Assembly: GCA_005884705.1 (NCBI GenBank)
Contig: VBAF01000143.1
Location: 1-10,005 of the forward strand
Direction of reading: 5' to 3'
DNA from: Alphaproteobacteria bacterium
GTDB taxonomy: Bacteria > Pseudomonadota > Alphaproteobacteria > Reyranellales > Reyranellaceae
Length of the DNA: 10,005 nt
Part shown: in pieces, positions 1 through 6,683 of the stretch
How the letters are laid out: every line of letters starts with the position of its first letter
How positions within the stretch are numbered: the stretch's first letter is position 1
Made by a program: the position numbers and the translations under genes
Notes under the pieces: generated by a model
Database searches by the model: none
What the model saw: only the letters and a program-made list of their open reading frames with translations
What the model was told of the DNA's origin: nothing

Positions 1-297
1 GAGCAGCGAGCCGTCGCCGCGGAAGCGGCTGAACTTGACCTTGAGATGGACCTTGTCCGGCCCGACATGGATCGGCGTGCGCTCGTCCCACTGGCTGCGC
101 GCCCAGCCGTCGCCGGCGCGCGCACGGAAGTCGTCGAGCCTGTACTCGCCGCGCGTCGGCCAGACCACGACCTTGCCGCCGGCGATGCGCACGTGCGGGA
201 AGTTGCAGGCGGCGTTGACCGCGGCCTCATCACCGCGATTGAGCCCCGCCATGTAGGCGTCGAGCACGGCCAGCGCCGATTTCAAGGGATCGCTCAT
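1..297 (-). CDS. NTF2/SnoaL-like protein, C-terminus beyond window edge
   Basis: The first 99 codons are visible and the frame runs open off the left edge, so the end is unseen. The N-terminus (MSDPLKSALAVLDAYMAGLN) and the later stretch around HVRIAGGKVVVWPTRGEY resemble small NTF2/SnoaL-fold proteins of about 120-150 residues. That fold serves enzymes, ligand-binding proteins and stress-response domains, so no reaction can be assigned. No signal peptide or membrane segment is seen. The ATG at 297 is preferred because a GGAG lies 8 bases upstream (306-309). The cost is a 68-base overlap with the end of the UPF0280 gene, which suggests translational coupling as the last visible gene of the catabolic operon. 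A later ATG at 252 would shorten the overlap but would remove the start of the conserved first helix. The fold assignment rests on sequence resemblance only. Confidence 0.65.
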   Translation of the reverse strand, partial: MSDPLKSALAVLDAYMAGLNRGDEAAVNAACNFPHVRIAGGKVVVWPTRGEYRLDDFRARAGDGWARSQWDERTPIHVGPDKVHLKVKFSRFRGDGSLL

Positions 298-1099
298 GCT
301 CCAGTCTCCAATGTCCACAAAGGCTGATGGCGGCGCTGTCGATCAGGCCTAGAAGGCGCAATCGCCGCGCCTCGGCCAGGCCGCTATCGAGTGCCTCGTC
401 GATTGCCTCGAGCGGCAGGTCGCCGACCGCGACCGTCACCGGCAGGTCGCCGAGGTCGCTGTCGGGATCGAGATCGTGCGCCGGCCGCCGCGCGATGGCG
501 GGGTGATCGACGTTGACGGCGTTGGCAATCAGGGTGGCCGCCGCGTCGGCCGCGGCGGCGGTGCGGGCGAGCACAGTCGCCGAATCGGCGATGCCGAGCG
601 AGAAAGACCGGCCGCCGCGGCCCGAGGTGGCGATGCCGCGGACCGGACGGTCATGCGTGAGCGTCACCGCGCCGTCGAGCGCCTGGGCGAAGATGCCGGC
701 GCGCAGGCCGTGGCCGGTGCTGAGATGGATCGCGATGTCGCCGCCGTCGTTGACATAGGCCTTGTCGAGCGAGCGGCCGGCCAGCATCGCCTGCAGCATC
801 TCGTCGGCCACGGCACCGGCGACGGCGGCCATCGGCGTGATGAACACCGTGCGATGCGGCCACACCGCCTCGGCCATGCGGCGCGCCACCGGGCCCTGCA
901 GCAGCGGATAGGCCTCGCCCACGCGGCGGCGCAGGGTGGGCAGCTCGCGCACCAGGGTCGGCAGGATATCGCCGAAGCGGTCGATCGCCTGGCGGTAGGC
1001 CGCCTCGACCTCCTCAGCGGCGCCGAACGCCTCGACGATCAGGTCGATCGGGCCGTGCTGCAGGTGCAGGCGGCCATCGGGAAAGCGGGCGGCGATCAT
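230..1099 (-). CDS. UPF0280 family protein (ApbE superfamily), possible flavin transferase
   Basis: This 289-residue protein matches the UPF0280 family (COG2122), distant relatives of the FAD:protein FMN transferase ApbE. Visible ApbE-like marks are VNDGGDIAIH (residues 116-125), GIATSGRGG (155-163), ADSATVLA (171-178) and ADAAATLIANAV (184-195). The last two resemble the ApbE region where metal-binding aspartates and the 'ADalaT' helix lie. No signal peptide or lipobox is present, so it should be cytoplasmic, unlike periplasmic ApbE. The ATG at 1099 overlaps the TGA of the reductase gene (ATGA), indicating coupled translation. The reading frame extends 115 codons further upstream, but that part is a shadow of the reductase gene. 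The family is uncharacterised as far as I know. Covalent flavin attachment to the neighbouring reductase is my inference. The last 20 or so residues overlap the next gene and look unconserved. Confidence 0.85.
   Translation of the reverse strand: MIAARFPDGRLHLQHGPIDLIVEAFGAAEEVEAAYRQAIDRFGDILPTLVRELPTLRRRVGEAYPLLQGPVARRMAEAVWPHRTVFITPMAAVAGAVADEMLQAMLAGRSLDKAYVNDGGDIAIHLSTGHGLRAGIFAQALDGAVTLTHDRPVRGIATSGRGGRSFSLGIADSATVLARTAAAADAAATLIANAVNVDHPAIARRPAHDLDPDSDLGDLPVTVAVGDLPLEAIDEALDSGLAEARRLRLLGLIDSAAISLCGHWRLEHERSLEIGAGRARRLHGGAQSR
306..309 (-). promoter_or_regulatory. Shine-Dalgarno that sets the start of the NTF2-like gene
   Basis: On the minus strand GGAG sits 8 bases before the ATG at 297, inside the coding end of the UPF0280 gene. 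It supports the long-overlap start over the internal ATG at 252. Confidence 0.55.
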
Positions 1100-2526
1100 T
1101 CGAGCCGCACCTTGTTGGCGCGTAGCACGTCTTCCAAAGTAACAGCGCGCGAAGCGTAGCCGCCCAGCGCTGCATAGTCCGAGGCGCGCACGGTGAACTC
1201 GATCGGCGCGACCAGGGCCGGCGTCGGCACGTAGCCGAAGCTCTTCTCCGGCATCTTGGCGACATCGACCATCAGGGTGATGCCGCCGCCCGGCCAGACA
1301 TAGGCCGGCACGCCGCCCAAGGTGACCCTGGTCAGCGTATCGCGCACCGAGCGCGTCAGTCGCGCCGGGTTCTCGGTCACGCCGGCGCGCAGCGAGCCGC
1401 CGGCGCCGGCCATGAACAGCACGGTGCAGAGGGCGGGCTCGCAATTCTCGGCGATGCGCTCGACCACCTTCTGCACTGGCGCGGGCATCGCGGCGGGTTG
1501 CGGTTTCAGGTCCTTGTCGAGCTCGAACCAGGCGGAATGTTCACCGGTGGTCGAGACCATCAGCAGCTTGAGGCCAGGCCAGGCCTGCTTGGGATCGATC
1601 TTCTCGATGATCTCCAGCGGATCGCTGATGTCGGTGCCGCCCCAGCCCAATCCGGGCTGCGCCACCTGGAAATAGCGACCGGGCGTCGACCTGCGGCCGC
1701 GCACGCGGATGCCGGCGGGCTTCATGTCGAGAAAGCGGCCGCCCTGGTGCTCGCTCAGCACGCCGGTGATGTGGTCGTCGACCACGATCACCTCGTCGAC
1801 ATGGTCCTTCCATTGCGGCGCGAACATGCCGATCGCGGCCGAGCCGCAGCCGACGCGCATGCGCTGCTCGGCGACACCGTTCACCACCGGCGGGCGATCG
1901 GCCTGCACGACGACGGTCGAGCCGCCATCGATTGAAAGCTCGACCGCCTCCTTGTTGCACAGCGCCAGCAGCGCGTCGCAGGTGACGACGCCCTCCTTCT
2001 TGCTGCCGCCCACCAGGTGATGCACGCCGCCGAGCGACAGCATCTGCGAGCCGTACTCGGCGGTGGTGACGTGGCCGACCGCCTCGCCCTTCACGCGCAC
2101 GGCCGCCTGCTCGGGGCCGAGATAGCGATCGGTATCGATCTTCACCTTCACGCCGCAGTAGCTGAAGATGCCCTCGGTCACGACGGTCACCATGTCGACG
2201 CCGTCGTGCTTGGACGAAACGATGAACGGCGCGGGCTTGTAGTCCGGATAGGTCGTGGTGGCGCCGATGCCGGTGACGAAGGCGCTCTCGCCTTTCCCGA
2301 GCTCGCCCGCCCAAGCCTCGCTGCCCTCGACAAAGGCGACCCGCGCCAGATCGGGCTTGGCCAGCAGCACCAGCGGATCGACCCGCACCAGCCTGCCGTC
2401 CTCGTTGGCATAGCGGTCGCAGGCGCCGGCCCGGCCCGGCCGGATGCGGCACAGTACTGGACAGGCATCGCAGCGCACGATGCCCACGTTGCGCTCGGCT
2501 TCGCTCAACGCCAGCTCGTCGCTCAT
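1096..2526 (-). CDS. hnr: 6-hydroxynicotinate reductase-like Fe-S flavoprotein
   Basis: This 476-residue protein resembles 6-hydroxynicotinate reductase (EC 1.3.7.1), which uses ferredoxin to reduce 6-hydroxynicotinate to 1,4,5,6-tetrahydro-6-oxonicotinate in nicotinate breakdown. The N-terminus carries a ferredoxin-like Cys set, C19-x2-C22-x3-C26-x9-C36, ending in GACDRY, as expected for a [4Fe-4S] cluster. Further cysteines at 124 (IFSYCGVKVKID), 183, 190, 227, 362 and 367 could hold more clusters. The purified Eubacterium barkeri enzyme is reported to have one [2Fe-2S], two [4Fe-4S] and covalent flavin. A TGIGATTTYPD stretch (residues 85-95) contains a GAT triplet like the core of ApbE flavinylation sites. 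No signal peptide is seen. The ATG at 2526 overlaps the stop of the Mo-subunit gene by 4 bases. The true substrate could be another hydroxylated N-heterocycle; the family call is more certain than the substrate. Confidence 0.85.
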   Translation of the reverse strand: MSDELALSEAERNVGIVRCDACPVLCRIRPGRAGACDRYANEDGRLVRVDPLVLLAKPDLARVAFVEGSEAWAGELGKGESAFVTGIGATTTYPDYKPAPFIVSSKHDGVDMVTVVTEGIFSYCGVKVKIDTDRYLGPEQAAVRVKGEAVGHVTTAEYGSQMLSLGGVHHLVGGSKKEGVVTCDALLALCNKEAVELSIDGGSTVVVQADRPPVVNGVAEQRMRVGCGSAAIGMFAPQWKDHVDEVIVVDDHITGVLSEHQGGRFLDMKPAGIRVRGRRSTPGRYFQVAQPGLGWGGTDISDPLEIIEKIDPKQAWPGLKLLMVSTTGEHSAWFELDKDLKPQPAAMPAPVQKVVERIAENCEPALCTVLFMAGAGGSLRAGVTENPARLTRSVRDTLTRVTLGGVPAYVWPGGGITLMVDVAKMPEKSFGYVPTPALVAPIEFTVRASDYAALGGYASRAVTLEDVLRANKVRLE

Positions 2527-5189
2527 CGCTTGGCTCCTTGAGCGAGAATAGCTTCGCGCAGCCGGTGCGGTAGCACGGGCACGCGATGCACGCGCACCCC
2601 CGTTGCATGATGGATGGCGCCAAGGATCGCCGGCGCCGTCGGCACCAGGCCCGGCTCACCGACGCCCTTGGCGCCCGAGGGGCCGAGCGGCTCGCGGTCC
2701 TCGATCAGCAGGCACTCGATCTCGGGCACGTCGCCGATCGTCGGGATCAGGTAATCGTGCAGGTTCTCGGTGCGGCCGGGCAGATACTCTTCCATCAAAG
2801 CGAGCCCCAGGCCTTGCGCAATGCCGCCCTCGATCTGGCCCTCGACCAGGGTCGGATTGATCGCCTTGCCGACATCGTGCGCCGCCACCATGCGCAGCAC
2901 CTTGACCGTGCCGAGCTCGGTATCGACCTCGACGATCGCGATCTGGGCGGCAAAGGCATAGGTCGCGTAAGGAATGCCCTGCCCGTCGGCATCGAGCGGC
3001 GTAGTCGGCGGATCGAAGGTGCCCTCGCCCATGAGCGATCCGACCTTGGCGAGATCGAGCGTGTGGACGACGCCGCCGTCGCTCACCTTCAGTGTCGCAC
3101 CATCGAGCGTGAGCGTCGCGTCGGGACCGGCATTGGCCAGCCGCAGGATCTTCTGGCGGAGGTCGCGGCCCGCCGATTCGGCAGCACGGCCCGAGACGAA
3201 GGTCTGGCGCGAGGCCGAGGTCTTGCCGGCGTCGGCGGTAAGATCGGTGTCGCCGGTGACCAGCGTGAACTGCCCGACTGGCAGGCCGAGCGCGTCGGCC
3301 ACGATCTGGGTCATGATGGTGTTGCTGCCCTGGCCGATATCGAGCGCGCCGCTGTAGAGCGTGAGGGTGCCGTCGGCGGCGAGTCCGACCCGCATCGTGG
3401 ACGGGTTCGACATCGAGGTGTTGCCGATGCCGTACCACATGCAGCCGATGCCGACGCCGCGCCGCCAGGCGTCGCCCCTGGCATTGAACGCTGCGACGTC
3501 GGACAGCGCCCGGCGCCAGTGCGGCCGCAGCGCCTCGAGGCATTGGGCGAGTCCGGCCGAATGGTCGAGCGTTTGACCGCACGCGGTGACGTCGCCGGCG
3601 CGCAGCGCGTTGCGATGGCGGAATTCCAGCCGGTCGATGCCGAGCTGGTCGGCCAGCACATCGATCATCGCCTCGTGGGCGATCGCAGCCTGCGGCACGC
3701 CGAAGCCTCGGAAGGCGCCGGCCGGCGGGCCGTTGGTGAAGAAGGCCTCGCCCCAGGTGCGGACGTTGGGCATCGCGTACGGGCCCATCGCATGGATCGG
3801 CACGCGATTGGCGACGGTCGGCCCCCACGAGGCGTAGGCGCCGGTGTCGAAGGTCGCGCTGACGTCGCAGGCCACGAGCTTGCCCGCGGCGTCGCAGCCG
3901 AACCTGGCCTTGATCCGCGCCGGATGCCGCTTGGTCGAGGCCGCCATGCTCTCGGGCCGGGTATAGACCAGCGCCACCGGCCGGCCGAGTTTCCAGGCGG
4001 CGATCGCGATCAGCGGCTGGACCGAGAGATCGAGCTTGCCGCCGAAGCCGCCGCCGCAGGCGGTCGGCACGATGCGCACCGATTCGGGCGGCAGCCGCAT
4101 CACGCTCGCAAGCTCGTCGCGGTCCATGTAGGGCGTCTGGGTCGAGGCGTGGATCTCGATGCGGTCGGCGACCCGGCGCGCCCAGCCCGCCTCGGGCTCG
4201 ATATAGGCGTGCTCGACGAAGGCGGTCTCGAAGATCCCCTCGGCTGTCGCGTCGCAGCCGGTGAAGGCGTCGAGGTCGCCCCGCTTCACGCCGCCGTCGA
4301 GCAGCAGGTTCCTCGGCTTGTCGGCTTGCACCAGCGGTGCATCCGATGCGGTCGCCGCGTCGATGCCGTAGAGCGGCGGCTCGGGCGTCCAGGCGATCGG
4401 GATTTCAGCGTCGCGGATCGCCAAGACCTCGCCACGCGCGCCGACCAGGGCCAGCACGGCCTCGCCGCGATAGCGCACCAGGCCGTCGGCCAGCACTGGC
4501 TGGTCCTTGATGTCGGGGTAGATGCCATAGCCGTTGAACGGCACGTCCGCGGCGGTCAGCACGGCGGCGAGCCGCGCCTGCAACGGCCCGAGATCACCCA
4601 GGGTGAAGCGCGCGCGGGCATGCGGCGAGCGCACGACGCGGATCCACAGCGCATCCGCCGGCACCGCGTCGGCGCCGAACAGGTCGCGGCCGGTCACCTT
4701 GGGCACGCCGTCGAGACGCGCCAGGCGCGCGCCGACGGCGGCGCCGGCGGCGGGCAAGACGGTCTCGGCCGGCGTGCAGGCAGCCATCACCGCCTCGACG
4801 ATCTTGCCGTCGTCCTCGACCTGCCGACGCGACGGCGAGGGCTCGCGGGCGAGAAGATCGGTCGCGGCCATGAGCATGCCGGGCGTGCAGATGCCGCACT
4901 GGGCGGCGCCGTGGTCGAGGAAGGATTTCTGCAGCGTTGCCAGGCGGCCATTCGGCGCGAGACCCTCGACCGTCTCGACGCCGTGCCCGGCAACCTGGCC
5001 CATCGGCACCAGACAGGCGCAGACCTGCCGGCCGTCGAGCCGCACCGTGCAGGCGCCGCAGTCGCCGGCATCGCAGCCGATCTTGGTGCCGATGAGCCCG
5101 AGGTCGTCGCGCAACGCCGCGGCGAGCCGGGTGACCGGCGGCCCCTCCCAGGCGGCGGCGTGGCCGTTCAAAGTGAACGCGACCTTCAC
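2523..5189 (-). CDS. Xanthine dehydrogenase-family hydroxylase, fused [2Fe-2S] and molybdopterin subunits
   Basis: This 888-residue fusion has a [2Fe-2S] small-subunit module (about 1-150) followed by a complete molybdenum-cofactor large subunit (about 155-885). The plant-type cluster is intact: C39, C44, C47, C59. The second cluster begins normally with C98-G-I-C101, but the expected C-R-C-T-G-Y near residues 133-138 is absent (see findings). Molybdenum-domain marks are CGGGFGGK (378-385), GAFRGFG (491-497), SGALDIGQGSN (613-623), KTSASRQTFVSG (656-667) and KGVGEPG (841-847), with E845 the expected catalytic glutamate. The enzyme class inserts a water-derived hydroxyl next to a ring nitrogen. 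Beside Hnr, nicotinate is the likeliest substrate (inference). The start is GTG at 5189, overlapping the TGA of the FAD-subunit gene. The stop overlaps the ATG of hnr. No Tat signal is seen, so the enzyme should be cytoplasmic. Confidence 0.9.
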   Translation of the reverse strand: MKVAFTLNGHAAAWEGPPVTRLAAALRDDLGLIGTKIGCDAGDCGACTVRLDGRQVCACLVPMGQVAGHGVETVEGLAPNGRLATLQKSFLDHGAAQCGICTPGMLMAATDLLAREPSPSRRQVEDDGKIVEAVMAACTPAETVLPAAGAAVGARLARLDGVPKVTGRDLFGADAVPADALWIRVVRSPHARARFTLGDLGPLQARLAAVLTAADVPFNGYGIYPDIKDQPVLADGLVRYRGEAVLALVGARGEVLAIRDAEIPIAWTPEPPLYGIDAATASDAPLVQADKPRNLLLDGGVKRGDLDAFTGCDATAEGIFETAFVEHAYIEPEAGWARRVADRIEIHASTQTPYMDRDELASVMRLPPESVRIVPTACGGGFGGKLDLSVQPLIAIAAWKLGRPVALVYTRPESMAASTKRHPARIKARFGCDAAGKLVACDVSATFDTGAYASWGPTVANRVPIHAMGPYAMPNVRTWGEAFFTNGPPAGAFRGFGVPQAAIAHEAMIDVLADQLGIDRLEFRHRNALRAGDVTACGQTLDHSAGLAQCLEALRPHWRRALSDVAAFNARGDAWRRGVGIGCMWYGIGNTSMSNPSTMRVGLAADGTLTLYSGALDIGQGSNTIMTQIVADALGLPVGQFTLVTGDTDLTADAGKTSASRQTFVSGRAAESAGRDLRQKILRLANAGPDATLTLDGATLKVSDGGVVHTLDLAKVGSLMGEGTFDPPTTPLDADGQGIPYATYAFAAQIAIVEVDTELGTVKVLRMVAAHDVGKAINPTLVEGQIEGGIAQGLGLALMEEYLPGRTENLHDYLIPTIGDVPEIECLLIEDREPLGPSGAKGVGEPGLVPTAPAILGAIHHATGVRVHRVPVLPHRLREAILAQGAKR

Positions 5190-6013
5190 GAAAAACTCCG
5201 CAGCAGGCGGCGCAGCAGGGTGACGACCGCGTCACGCCGATAGGCCGCACTCGCCCGGACATCGTCGATCGGCGCGAGCGGCGCGAGGTGCGCGGCGTCG
5301 ACACGATCGCCAATACCAGGGTCGAGGGCCGCGCCGACAAGGGCTGCCTCCAGCGCCGCCAGCCGCTGGGCGACCGCGGAGCAGGCGCCGACCGCAATGC
5401 GTGCGGCGGCCACCCGCCCGTCCTCGATCTCGAGGGTCGCGGCGGCCATGGCGATGGAGATCACCAGATAGCGGCGCGCGCCGAGCTTCAGGAAGGCGCT
5501 GCGCGCCGGCCGCGCGGGCTTGGGAACGTGGATCGCGACCAGCAATTCCCCCGGCGCGCGGACGGTGCGGCGGTTGCCGGTGATGAACGCCGCGAGCGGC
5601 AGGCGGCGCGTGCCGGCCCGGCCGGCGAGCTCGATCTCGGCGCCGAGCGCCAGCAACGGCGGCACGCCGTCGGCGGCGGGCGAGGCGTTGCAGAGGTTGC
5701 CGGCCAGCGTGCCAGCATTCTGGATCTGGCGGCCGCCGACCTCGCGCGCGGCCTGCTTCAGGCCATCGAACAGCGGCGGCAGCGCAGTCTCGATCAGCTC
5801 CGACCAGGTCGTGGTGGCGCCGAGCCGCCAGCCCTCGGCATCCGCCGAAATGCCGCGCAAGGCCGCAATCGCGGTGATGTCGAGCAGGTTGTCGTCGATC
5901 GCCCGGCCGACCCGCGCCGGATAGAAATCAGTGCCGCCCGCCAGCACCGTCCAGGGCCGGATCAACGCGCCTAAGGCCTCTTCCAGGCTGGTGGGGCGGA
6001 GGTAATCACCCAT
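5186..6013 (-). CDS. FAD-binding subunit (CoxM/XdhA-type) of the molybdenum hydroxylase
   Basis: This 275-residue protein is the normal size for the medium, FAD-binding subunit of xanthine dehydrogenase-family enzymes. It passes electrons from the Fe-S clusters to the final acceptor. FAD-contact motifs are VLAGGTDFYPAR (residues 23-34) and IQNAGTLAGNLCNASPAAD (97-115). The C-terminal CODH-like domain follows from about residue 170. Its presence groups this hydroxylase with the NAD- or ferredoxin-linked three-module enzymes, such as the E. barkeri nicotinate dehydrogenase. It argues against the cytochrome-linked NicAB type. The ATG at 6013 starts the typical MxDYLRPTSLEEAL beginning of the family, so it is well supported even though no Shine-Dalgarno precedes it; a palindrome abuts it instead. 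The stop overlaps the GTG of the FeS/Mo gene. It is the first structural gene of the operon. Confidence 0.9.
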   Translation of the reverse strand: MGDYLRPTSLEEALGALIRPWTVLAGGTDFYPARVGRAIDDNLLDITAIAALRGISADAEGWRLGATTTWSELIETALPPLFDGLKQAAREVGGRQIQNAGTLAGNLCNASPAADGVPPLLALGAEIELAGRAGTRRLPLAAFITGNRRTVRAPGELLVAIHVPKPARPARSAFLKLGARRYLVISIAMAAATLEIEDGRVAAARIAVGACSAVAQRLAALEAALVGAALDPGIGDRVDAAHLAPLAPIDDVRASAAYRRDAVVTLLRRLLRSFS

Positions 6014-6033
6014 ATCGTTCGTATACGTACGAT
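6014..6033. promoter_or_regulatory. 20-bp palindrome, candidate MarR operator and promoter at the operon start
   Basis: The plus-strand sequence ATCGTTCGTATACGTACGAT is an inverted repeat with only one mismatched pair (bases 6 and 15). It is AT-richer at its centre than its surroundings. It lies in the 60-base gap between marR and the FAD-subunit gene and touches the start codon at 6013. MarR dimers typically bind palindromes of 16-20 bp, and the only regulator in the window is encoded next door. On the minus strand it contains TATACG ending 6 bases before the ATG. This could be a -10 element for a leaderless transcript; a -35 is not convincing (CTACAC at the 17-base spacing). Confidence 0.6.
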
Positions 6034-6073
6034 TGGGAAAAAGTGTAGGCGAGACGCGCTGGCCTGTCCCGCC

Positions 6074-6544
6074 TCAAATGATCTTGGACAGGAGTTCGAG
6101 GAGCTGGCGCTGCTCGGGCGGCGTAAGCGGCTTCAGCGTCTCGCGCGACACCGCGGGGCCGTTCATCATCATCTTGGCGAGCATGCGCTGGCCGTCGAGG
6201 GTGAGGCTCAACAGCGTGCGTCGCGCGTCGCCCGGGTCGGGCCGCGAGTCGACCAGCCCGCGATCCTTCAGCCGACGCACCACGCCCTGCATCGTCGCCT
6301 TGTCCATGCCGACGAGTCGGCCGAGCAGGTTCTGCGACAGCTCGGTGTACTCGTGCAGCTTCACCATGCTCGAGTACTGGGTCGGCGTGACGTTGGGATC
6401 GCCGATGCTGGTCTGGAAAATTGCCGACGCGCGTTGATGCGCGCGATCGATGCGGTACGGCCGTGGCGCAGTTGCTGCTGCCTTCGGCTCGCTTTGTTTT
6501 TTTGCGACGTTGCGCATCGCCCCCCGCGCGCTCTCCGGGGTCAT
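6074..6544 (-). CDS. MarR-family transcriptional regulator
   Basis: This is a 156-residue winged helix-turn-helix protein of MarR size. The DNA-binding core is VTPTQYSSMVKLHEY (52-66), the helix pair SQNLLGRLVGMDKAT (70-84), the recognition helix around MQGVVRRLKDRGLV (85-98) and the wing SRPDPGDARRTLLSLT (100-115). Helices for dimerisation flank it. Proteins of this family usually repress a catabolic operon and release DNA when a small aromatic or heterocyclic ligand binds. It lies upstream of and in line with the hydroxylase operon, and divergent from the CoA-transferase, so it may control both (inference). The start is uncertain: ATG at 6544 has no clear ribosome site, while ATG at 6517 (MRNVAKKQ) follows a G-rich stretch. 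Residues 1-30 are low-complexity and poorly conserved in either case. Confidence 0.88.
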   Translation of the reverse strand: MTPESARGAMRNVAKKQSEPKAAATAPRPYRIDRAHQRASAIFQTSIGDPNVTPTQYSSMVKLHEYTELSQNLLGRLVGMDKATMQGVVRRLKDRGLVDSRPDPGDARRTLLSLTLDGQRMLAKMMMNGPAVSRETLKPLTPPEQRQLLELLSKII

Positions 6545-6683
6545 CGCTACACCGAGTTAGCGCTTTGCACAACGGTCTCATTGTGTTGCCGGCGTAATAC
6601 GGGAAGCGATCGGCCTCTTGACTCGTTCGGATCGGACAGGCAGCGCGAAGATTGCAACCCACTGAGCCTTCGAAGGAGCGATC
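6545..6683. promoter_or_regulatory. Divergent intergenic region between marR and the CoA-transferase gene
   Basis: These 139 bases must hold the promoters for both divergent genes. Visible elements are an inverted repeat CACAA (6568-6572) / TTGTG (6581-6585) with an 8-base spacer, a TTGACT hexamer (6619-6624) that could be a -35 for the plus-strand gene, and TCGTTCGGAT (6625 onward). The last of these resembles one half of the palindrome at 6014-6033. No good -10 is seen at the right spacing, so I do not call exact promoters. Confidence 0.4.
6673..6678 (+). promoter_or_regulatory. Ribosome binding site of the CoA-transferase gene
   Basis: AAGGAG lies 5 bases before the ATG at 6684 and fixes the start of that gene. 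It is the strongest Shine-Dalgarno in the window. Confidence 0.75.

Noticed and set aside
1100..1444. A 115-codon N-terminal extension of the UPF0280 protein
   Set aside because: It translates to Arg-rich sequence out of frame within the reductase gene; UPF0280 similarity begins at the ATG at 1099, which has a coupled ATGA start.
2586..5243. An 885-codon plus-strand open frame opposite almost the whole FeS/Mo subunit gene
   Set aside because: It is a GC-rich shadow frame, with His/Arg/Ala/Gly-rich low-complexity translation and no recognisable domain, while the minus strand encodes an intact known enzyme.
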